A stretch of DNA of 6,112 bases from Treponema sp. Lineage in GTDB: Bacteria > Spirochaetota > Spirochaetia > Treponematales > Treponemataceae. The stretch spans positions 1 through 6,112 of the forward strand of contig JABUUX010000142.1 in the NCBI GenBank assembly GCA_021442965.1, given 5' to 3'. Below are positions 1 to 4,406 of this stretch, piece by piece; position 1 is the stretch's first letter; the number at the start of each line of letters is the position of its first letter. The translations under genes were made by a program, and so were the position numbers. The notes below the pieces were generated by a model. That model was not told the origin of the DNA and made no database searches. It worked only from the letters and a program-made list of their open reading frames with translations.

Positions 1-168
1 GAACGCCATTGAACCTGCAATATGGAATGATTTGAAACTTTGTTCTGGATTTCCAAATCTTTCACATAAAAATTTTATTGTTTCAAGCCAAAAAATACCC
101 TTTTTAGGATTATGTTCAAAATTCAGATACTGATTCAGCCAATCCTGAAAAACATCAACTGCATTCAT
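1..168 (-). CDS. folC: Folylpolyglutamate synthase / dihydrofolate synthase, N-terminal fragment (56 codons visible)
   Basis: Reading leftward from an ATG at 168-166, an uninterrupted frame runs off the window edge. Its 56 residues resemble the start of FolC: residues 15-19 read LNFEH, 36-41 read ERFGNP, and 44-52 read SFKSFHIAG, the lead-in to the Mur-ligase-type ATP-binding loop. FolC adds glutamate to dihydropteroate and to folates in the cytoplasm, using ATP. The visible residues after HIAG are SMAF, where the family normally has [ST]NGKGS, so the P-loop lysine is not seen at its expected place. This could be a sequence error, a frameshift or a divergent enzyme. No Shine-Dalgarno sequence precedes the ATG. 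An in-frame ATG at 186 also exists but would lie at the predicted transcription start. The gene is divergent from trpS. The family call is from recognisable motifs; the rest of the protein is outside the window. Confidence 0.72.
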   Translation of the reverse strand, partial: MNAVDVFQDWLNQYLNFEHNPKKGIFWLETIKFLCERFGNPEQSFKSFHIAGSMAF

Positions 169-192
169 TATTAAAGAATAACACATTTTTTT

Positions 193-198
193 ATTATA
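193..198 (-). promoter_or_regulatory. Putative -10 box for folC
   Basis: The minus strand carries a perfect TATAAT at 198-193, 24 bases upstream of the folC ATG. This predicts a leader of about 18 nt. No convincing -35 hexamer is found at 16-18 bp spacing, and in DNA this AT-rich a chance match is quite possible. Confidence 0.35.
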
Positions 199-210
199 AA
201 ATACAGCAAA

Positions 211-239
211 TAGAAACTTTTAAATATTTATGATAAAAT
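211..239 (+). promoter_or_regulatory. Putative trpS promoter (extended -10)
   Basis: TAAAAT at 234-239 (5/6 to TATAAT) is preceded by TGA at 231-233, giving an extended -10 element. A weak -35, TAGAAA (4/6), lies at 211-216 with a 17-bp spacer. The predicted start near 246 gives a leader of about 56 nt before the trpS ATG at 302. That leader is too short for a T-box, and no T-box or leader-peptide features are seen in it. Confidence 0.4.
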
Positions 240-292
240 AATGATAAATATTATTTGTCGTAAACACAAAGATTAATGACAGAAAAATGCAT

Positions 293-296
293 GAGG
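293..296 (+). promoter_or_regulatory. Ribosome binding site deciding the trpS start
   Basis: GAGG lies 5 nt upstream of the ATG at 302. It falls inside the extra coding sequence that would exist if the upstream ATG at 287 were used, so it favours the shorter protein beginning MSEIQY. Confidence 0.65.
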
Positions 297-301
297 TTTT
301 T

Positions 302-1393
302 ATGAGTGAAATTCAGTACACAGATATTAATAAAAGTTTTGAAGCAGCTGTTGAACGCAGTAAAAAAATTGAAGCGGACATTCTGGTAAATCCTAAAAAA
401 TACAGAGTTCTTACTGGGGACAGACCTACAGGTCGTCTCCATATAGGACATTATTTTGGTTCACTTTGTAATCGTGTTAAACTTGCCGGAATGGGTGTTC
501 CAACTATGATTTTAATTGCTGATTATCAGGTTCTTACAGATCATGATGCTTGGGACCAAATCAGTCAGAATACAAAACAGTTAGTAATAGATTATCTGGC
601 AGCAGGAATTAATCCTGAAAAGCAGGACGTTATTATTTATCCTCACAGTTATGTACCTGAGTGTAATCAACTTATGATTCCATTCCTTACATTGGTTTCA
701 AATGCTGAACTTTCCAGAAATCCAACCGTAAAAGAAGAAATAGAAAGTGCCGGTCTTAAAAATGTTAATGCCGGTATGTATACTTATCCTGTTCATCAGG
801 CATGTGATATTCTTTTTTGTAAAGGAAATATTGTTCCTGTAGGGAAGGATCAGCTTCCTCATCTTGAAATGACAAGAACTATTGCAAGCAGATTTAATAA
901 TAAATTCTGTCAAGGGAAAGATCCTGTATTCCCGGAACCTCAAGCCCTTCTTGCAAAAACTCCAATGATTCTTGGTTTAGATGGAAGCCAAAAAATGAGT
1001 AAGTCTAGAGGAAATGCCGTTATGCTTTGCTGGACAGAAGATGAAACAGCAAAAGCAATAAAAAAAGCAAAAACAGATGCTGACAGAAATATTACCTATG
1101 ACCCTGTAAACAGACCTGAAGTTGCAAATCTTCTTACACTTATTTCACTTTGTACTGGTGAAGAACCAGAATTGATAGCTTCTCAAATTGGAGAAGGTGG
1201 TGGAGGCATGCTTAAAAACACTCTAACTGAAGCATTAAATGAAAAGCTTAAGCCGCTCCGAGAAGAAAGAAAAAGACTTGAAGCTGATCCAGCTTATATT
1301 CAAAAAGTGCTGCTTACAGGTGCTGCTAAAGCACGTGAAATTGGGGTAAAAACACTTGATGAAGTTAGAACGGCAATGAATATGAAAATATAG
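302..1393 (+). CDS. trpS: Tryptophanyl-tRNA synthetase, GDRPTG/HIGH clade
   Basis: This cytoplasmic class I aminoacyl-tRNA synthetase (363 aa) charges tRNA-Trp with tryptophan using ATP. Visible motifs are GDRPTG at residues 39-44, HIGH at 47-50, a YPVHQACDIL core segment, GKDQ at 181-184 followed by HLEMTR, and KMSKS at 231-235. The GDRPTGxLHIGHYxGSL form, in place of the more common GxQPTGxLHLGNY, matches the clade used by streptococci and clostridia and by the second TrpRS of some actinomycetes and Deinococcus. About 35 residues precede the GDRPTG strand, longer than in the E. coli enzyme. The ATG at 302 is chosen because GAGG at 293-296 sits 5 nt before it; the in-frame ATG at 287 has only a weak purine run upstream. 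The gene is single, divergent from folC and convergent with the nucleotidyltransferase gene. The function is secure; the exact start is slightly less so. Confidence 0.96.
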   Translation: MSEIQYTDINKSFEAAVERSKKIEADILVNPKKYRVLTGDRPTGRLHIGHYFGSLCNRVKLAGMGVPTMILIADYQVLTDHDAWDQISQNTKQLVIDYLAAGINPEKQDVIIYPHSYVPECNQLMIPFLTLVSNAELSRNPTVKEEIESAGLKNVNAGMYTYPVHQACDILFCKGNIVPVGKDQLPHLEMTRTIASRFNNKFCQGKDPVFPEPQALLAKTPMILGLDGSQKMSKSRGNAVMLCWTEDETAKAIKKAKTDADRNITYDPVNRPEVANLLTLISLCTGEEPELIASQIGEGGGGMLKNTLTEALNEKLKPLREERKRLEADPAYIQKVLLTGAAKAREIGVKTLDEVRTAMNMKI

Positions 1394-1404
1394 TTTTATT
1401 AATT

Positions 1405-1444
1405 TTATAATGCATAATTCTATAGCGTGAATTATGCATTATAA
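1405..1444. terminator. 16-bp perfect inverted repeat between convergent genes, probable bidirectional terminator
   Basis: The arms at 1405-1420 and 1429-1444 are perfectly complementary over 16 bp and enclose an 8-nt loop, TATAGCGT. The repeat lies 12 nt after the trpS stop and 22 nt beyond the stop of the convergent nucleotidyltransferase gene, the position expected of a shared terminator. The stem has only three G-C pairs. Neither side carries an immediate uninterrupted T-tract, although the flanks are AT-rich and TTTT occurs at 1463-1466 on the plus strand. It is therefore not a textbook intrinsic terminator; it could stop transcription weakly or protect 3' ends. Confidence 0.55.
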
Positions 1445-1465
1445 TTTAGATATAAAAATATCGTT

Positions 1466-2884
1466 TTATCTGAATGTTTGGGCTATATTTAATAATTTTT
1501 CTCGACAGTTCATTTCGGGATCTTCCAAAACAACTTCAAAAAGTTCATTTAATATTGTTCCTAATTTTTTTCCAGGTTCAAAGCCCAATGAAATAAGATC
1601 TTTTCCGTTAATTGCTAAATCTTTCAAAGACAGAGCATTTTGTTTTTCAGTTATTTTATTAATTCTGTCTTGAAGTTCTAAAAGATTCTCAGATGTATAT
1701 GATTTTCTTAAGTTTACAGGATTATTATGCATACCATAAACATCAGCAACTCTTAGGTCAAAAAGATCATTTATGTAATCAAGACCAACACGTACTATAA
1801 AACGTCTTACAGCTGCATCTGACCATGAAGGTTCATAGTGAAACATATGGTTTTTTATTAGGTGAGAAATATGAAAGATTTCTTCATTTGAAAATTTAAG
1901 ACGTCTTAGGATATTTTGTGTAACTTCAGAACTTACAATATCATGATTATAAAAAGTATATATTTCATCTTTATTTGCAATAGAATCTGATTTTTCCGAT
2001 ACTGTTTTTTTATCAGTTGTATTTACAATTTTTTTTGTTAGAGGTTTTGCTATGTCGTGAAATAAAGCCGCGAGCCTAACTTTAATTTTTGATGAAGGGG
2101 CACCATCGCAAGCATAAAATAGATGATCCAGAACATCAAAATCGTGATATCCTCTTTCATCTCCCTGTATACATCCACGACAATAAGTCAGTTCTGGTAT
2201 AAAAATTTCCAGAATACCTGTTTTTTCCATTAGTTTTAAACCAACAGAAGGTTTATCAGAAGTCATCATTTTTATAAATTCATCTCTAAATCTTTCCAGA
2301 GATATTGATTTTATTTTATTTATAACTTCAAGTTTTGATATTTCTGAGAATGTATGTTTTTCTATAACAAAATTTAATTTTGATGCAAATCTTAAAGCCC
2401 TTACAGGTCTAAGTCCGTCTTCTAAAAAACGATCTGAAGGATTACCAACTGTACGGATAATTTTCTTCCTGATGTCTTTTTTTCCGCCAAAAGGATCAAT
2501 AATATTTCCATTCTTAAGATTAACCGCAATTGCATTCATTGTAAAATCACGTCTGGATAAATCTTCTTCAATTGTGGCTGCATAATAAATTGTATCCGGG
2601 TGACGTCCATCCGAATAATCACTTTCTGTACGAAAAGTTGTTACTTCAATTTCAGAATTACAAAAATGAACAGTAACAGTTCCATGAGCAATTCCTGTTG
2701 GCACGACAAATTTAAAAATGGACATAACCTGTTCTGGGGTAGCATTTGTAGCAACATCCCAATCCGAGCAAGGCTTTTTCAAAAGAATATCACGAACAGC
2801 TCCACCTACAAGATATGCTTCAAAACCGTGTTCTTCAAAAATTTTATAAAACTTTTTTAATAGAGGATTGATTATAATTTTCAT
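1466..2884 (-). CDS. Class II tRNA nucleotidyltransferase / poly(A) polymerase family protein with HD domain
   Basis: The 472-aa protein adds nucleotides without a template to RNA 3' ends, either CCA to tRNA or poly(A). Motif A is LVGGAVRD at 25-32 followed by DWD at 41-43, whose two aspartates bind the catalytic metals. RRDFTMNA at 110-117, EDGLRPVRALRFA at 154-166 and ERFRDEF at 196-202 match the later head and neck motifs. An HD phosphohydrolase-type domain follows, with H246, H253 and HD at 275-276, then a histidine-bearing segment near 313. Residues 285-304, rich in Lys, Ser, Thr and Asp, look like a low-complexity insertion in the HD domain. The start overlaps the stop of the upstream membrane-protein gene by 4 nt (2881-2884), and GAGGG at 2892-2888 lies 3 nt before the ATG, so translational coupling is likely. 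CCA-adding and poly(A) enzymes of this class cannot be separated reliably by eye. The CCA enzyme (cca) is the more probable, so I leave the symbol blank. Confidence 0.93.
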   Translation of the reverse strand: MKIIINPLLKKFYKIFEEHGFEAYLVGGAVRDILLKKPCSDWDVATNATPEQVMSIFKFVVPTGIAHGTVTVHFCNSEIEVTTFRTESDYSDGRHPDTIYYAATIEEDLSRRDFTMNAIAVNLKNGNIIDPFGGKKDIRKKIIRTVGNPSDRFLEDGLRPVRALRFASKLNFVIEKHTFSEISKLEVINKIKSISLERFRDEFIKMMTSDKPSVGLKLMEKTGILEIFIPELTYCRGCIQGDERGYHDFDVLDHLFYACDGAPSSKIKVRLAALFHDIAKPLTKKIVNTTDKKTVSEKSDSIANKDEIYTFYNHDIVSSEVTQNILRRLKFSNEEIFHISHLIKNHMFHYEPSWSDAAVRRFIVRVGLDYINDLFDLRVADVYGMHNNPVNLRKSYTSENLLELQDRINKITEKQNALSLKDLAINGKDLISLGFEPGKKLGTILNELFEVVLEDPEMNCREKLLNIAQTFR

Positions 2885-3237
2885 ATACCCTCAGTAACTA
2901 CACGTAAAACCAAACTAATAGAAATAAAAAAAAATGAAATTAAAAGGCAAATAATCATTAGAAAGAAAAAAAGAAAATTTTTCTTCAAAGATAAAACACC
3001 TTTTACAAAAAAGAAAATTAAACTTTCAATAAACCCCGCAAGAGAAACAAGTCCAAAAAAAATTGAAGAAACTCCTAAAGCAGAAAGAATTATTTGTTGT
3101 GTTGAATCTTGAAACACTTGAAAATTACCCATTACATAAAAGAAAACCAAAAAACAGGAAAAAATTCCAGTAAGAGCAACAATATTTTTTGTAAGTCTGT
3201 ACAGCAGTCTTAAGCTGCTTCTTATAGAATCCTTCAT
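2881..3237 (-). CDS. Small three-helix membrane protein of unknown function
   Basis: I do not recognise this 118-aa protein. A basic N-terminus (R6, R10, R14, K17) precedes three strongly hydrophobic stretches at about 19-37, 49-78 and 88-111. Short polar links separate them, including a KGVLSLKK segment at 79-86. The second stretch is long and holds E71. The N-terminal positive charge predicts a cytoplasmic N-terminus and an inner-membrane location. No cleavable signal or catalytic motif is visible. Its stop TGA overlaps the ATG of the nucleotidyltransferase gene, so the two are almost certainly cotranscribed and coupled. This does not show a functional link. No Shine-Dalgarno sequence precedes the ATG at 3237, only TTAAAG. 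The reading frame is supported by the overlap and by the promoter upstream. Confidence 0.75.
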   Translation of the reverse strand: MKDSIRSSLRLLYRLTKNIVALTGIFSCFLVFFYVMGNFQVFQDSTQQIILSALGVSSIFFGLVSLAGFIESLIFFFVKGVLSLKKNFLFFFLMIICLLISFFFISISLVLRVVTEGI

Positions 3238-3251
3238 CTTTAACTTGTTTT

Positions 3252-3281
3252 ATTATACTTAATAAATTAATATAAAGTCCA
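3252..3281 (-). promoter_or_regulatory. Promoter of the membrane protein-nucleotidyltransferase unit
   Basis: On the minus strand TGGACT (3281-3276, 4/6 to TTGACA) is followed after 18 bp by a perfect TATAAT (3257-3252). The predicted start is near 3246, leaving a leader of about 9 nt before the ATG at 3237. That short leader fits the absence of a ribosome binding site. Confidence 0.5.
3254..3259 (+). promoter_or_regulatory. Putative -10 box for the rightward three-gene unit
   Basis: TATACT at 3254-3259 (5/6 to TATAAT) lies 24 bases before the ATG at 3284. It overlaps the -10 box of the leftward promoter on the other strand. No good -35 is found at the expected spacing. An alternative pair, TTGTTT at 3245-3250 with TAATAT at 3268-3273, would give an almost leaderless transcript. 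Confidence 0.35.
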
Positions 3282-3283
3282 TT

Positions 3284-4030
3284 ATGAAAAAAATTATTGC
3301 TTTGGTTTCAGTACTTTTTATTTTAGGTGCATTCTGTTTTTTCAGATGCTGGACACAAATTAAAGTTAAAAGTAATCACTGTGGTGTAGTTGTTTCAAGA
3401 CTTCATGGTATAAAAAAAGAACCTGTAGTAAAAGGTAAATTTTCATTTAGTCCGGAGTTTTTAATTCCTAAAAATGCATCTCTTGTAAAATTTTCCTTAA
3501 AACCTGTGGTAAAATATAAAAAAATTGAAGGTGAACTTCCATCTGCAGAAATTTACTCAATGGGAGGAACTTTTGATTTTAAATATAGTTTTGATTTTAC
3601 AATTGAATTTCATCCAACTCCCAATGGAGTCGTTTCTCTCATGGAAAAAGGAACGGTTACAGATTCTAAAGATTTAGATTCATATCTGTCATCTGTTTCT
3701 GATCTTATTGCTTCTGATGCTTCTGCTTTTTATCTGCAAAAAGCAATTAATGACAGTCATTTTATTCCAGAATCAGTTACAATTGTTGATATTTTTAAGG
3801 AATGTAAGTTTTATGAACGTTATCCTGAAATTGAAATTGACGTTATTGCATTAACCCGAGCAAAAATTCCTGATTATGAATTATATGAAAAATACAGAGG
3901 AAAAATTCTTTCTGAAATCGGAATGAAATCCTATACTGATATCGTTAAAGAAACAAACAAAGCGATAAGTGACAGTAATCCAACAGAACAAAAATCTTCA
4001 GAATCTGTGGATTCTGAAGAAGGAGAATAA
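3284..4030 (+). CDS. Membrane-anchored protein of unknown function, possibly SPFH/prohibitin-like
   Basis: The 248-aa protein starts with two lysines and a hydrophobic segment at about 4-20 that looks like an uncleaved anchor or signal. GAFC near residues 15-18 is a poor lipobox because Phe precedes Cys, so a lipoprotein is unlikely. A mixed alpha/beta domain follows: a GVVVSRLHG stretch near 35-43, then strand-rich sequence to about 110, helices to about 165, and a YPEIEIDVIALTRAKIPDYE region at about 186-205. The early pattern (a polar stretch then GVV, a basic loop, and P-rich FSPEFLIP) recalls SPFH-domain proteins such as HflC or stomatin. I see no diagnostic signature. The last 20 or so residues are Ser- and Glu-rich and probably disordered. 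If the N-terminus stays in the cytoplasm, the domain is periplasmic. There is no clear Shine-Dalgarno sequence. The aroH ATG begins 2 nt after this stop, and the aroH ribosome binding site lies inside this gene, so this is the first gene of a unit with aroH and glgA. Confidence 0.8.
   Translation: MKKIIALVSVLFILGAFCFFRCWTQIKVKSNHCGVVVSRLHGIKKEPVVKGKFSFSPEFLIPKNASLVKFSLKPVVKYKKIEGELPSAEIYSMGGTFDFKYSFDFTIEFHPTPNGVVSLMEKGTVTDSKDLDSYLSSVSDLIASDASAFYLQKAINDSHFIPESVTIVDIFKECKFYERYPEIEIDVIALTRAKIPDYELYEKYRGKILSEIGMKSYTDIVKETNKAISDSNPTEQKSSESVDSEEGE
4021..4025 (+). promoter_or_regulatory. Ribosome binding site of aroH, deciding its start
   Basis: AGGAG lies 6 nt before the ATG at 4032 and overlaps the last codons of the preceding gene. 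It selects the start giving MSKVCAVRGA, which places the conserved RGA motif at residues 8-10 as in the family. A frame extension upstream to 3969 would lie entirely within the preceding gene. Confidence 0.8.
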
Positions 4031-4031
4031 A

Positions 4032-4406
4032 ATGTCCAAAGTCTGTGCTGTAAGAGGTGCTGTTACTTGTGAAAATACAAAAGAATCTATTACCGAAGCT
4101 GTTCAAGAGATGTGTAATCTTTTGTTTTTGAAAAATCATTTAAACTCGTCAGATCTTATTTCAATTCAATTTACAATGACAAAAGATTTAGATGAATACA
4201 ATGCTGCTCGAGCATTAAGAGACTCACAAACTTGTATAGACTGTTCAGAAACTGCTTTATTTGTCAGTCAGGAAGCTTTTATTAAAGGTGGAATGGAAAA
4301 AGTAATTCGTGTTTTAATTACTTGTTGTACACCAGATGATTTTAAGCCTGTTAATATATATCTGAGAGATGCTCAAAAATTAAGACCGGATAGAAAAATT
4401 TCATGA
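4032..4406 (+). CDS. aroH: Chorismate mutase, AroH type
   Basis: The 124-aa protein converts chorismate to prephenate, the branch step toward phenylalanine and tyrosine. It belongs to the trimeric AroH fold, as in Bacillus subtilis. Aligned by eye with that enzyme, the catalytic residues are all present: R8 (Bs R7), R63 (R63), E81 (E78), R93 (R90), Y110 (Y108) and R118 (R116), the last in LRPD. QEAFIKGGMEKVIRV at 80-94 matches the B. subtilis core closely. K60 becomes R60 and C75 becomes V78. About three extra residues lie between R63 and E81, where a CIDC motif occurs at 68-71. The protein has seven cysteines in all. Normal length and intact residues indicate an active enzyme. The stop overlaps the glgA start by 4 nt, so the two are translationally coupled. 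No other aromatic-pathway gene is beside it. Confidence 0.93.
   Translation: MSKVCAVRGAVTCENTKESITEAVQEMCNLLFLKNHLNSSDLISIQFTMTKDLDEYNAARALRDSQTCIDCSETALFVSQEAFIKGGMEKVIRVLITCCTPDDFKPVNIYLRDAQKLRPDRKIS

Noticed and set aside
169..301. T-box riboswitch or attenuator leader before trpS
   Set aside because: The gap is too short, and no T-box consensus, specifier loop or tryptophan-rich leader peptide is visible.
251..451. Leftward 66-codon open frame over the trpS start region
   Set aside because: It lies opposite the trpS leader and N-terminus, has no recognisable protein character and no ribosome binding site. It is a shadow of the AT-rich coding strand.
698..943. Leftward 81-codon open frame inside trpS
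   Set aside because: It is entirely antisense to conserved TrpRS core motifs, and its composition is typical of an antisense shadow.
1434..1673. Rightward 79-codon open frame starting within the inverted repeat
   Set aside because: It is opposite the 3' end of the nucleotidyltransferase gene. Its start lies in the terminator stem and the protein is low complexity.
2600..2860. Rightward 86-codon open frame inside the nucleotidyltransferase gene
   Set aside because: It is antisense to the catalytic motif A-C region, with no family resemblance or initiation signal.
3320..3345. Lipobox making the 248-aa protein a lipoprotein
   Set aside because: The residue before the candidate Cys is Phe (GAFC), which does not fit even relaxed spirochaete lipoboxes. 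A simple membrane anchor fits better.
3969..4031. Longer N-terminus for aroH
   Set aside because: The extension overlaps the preceding gene and shows no homology. AGGAG at 4021-4025 and the position of the conserved RGA motif support the ATG at 4032.
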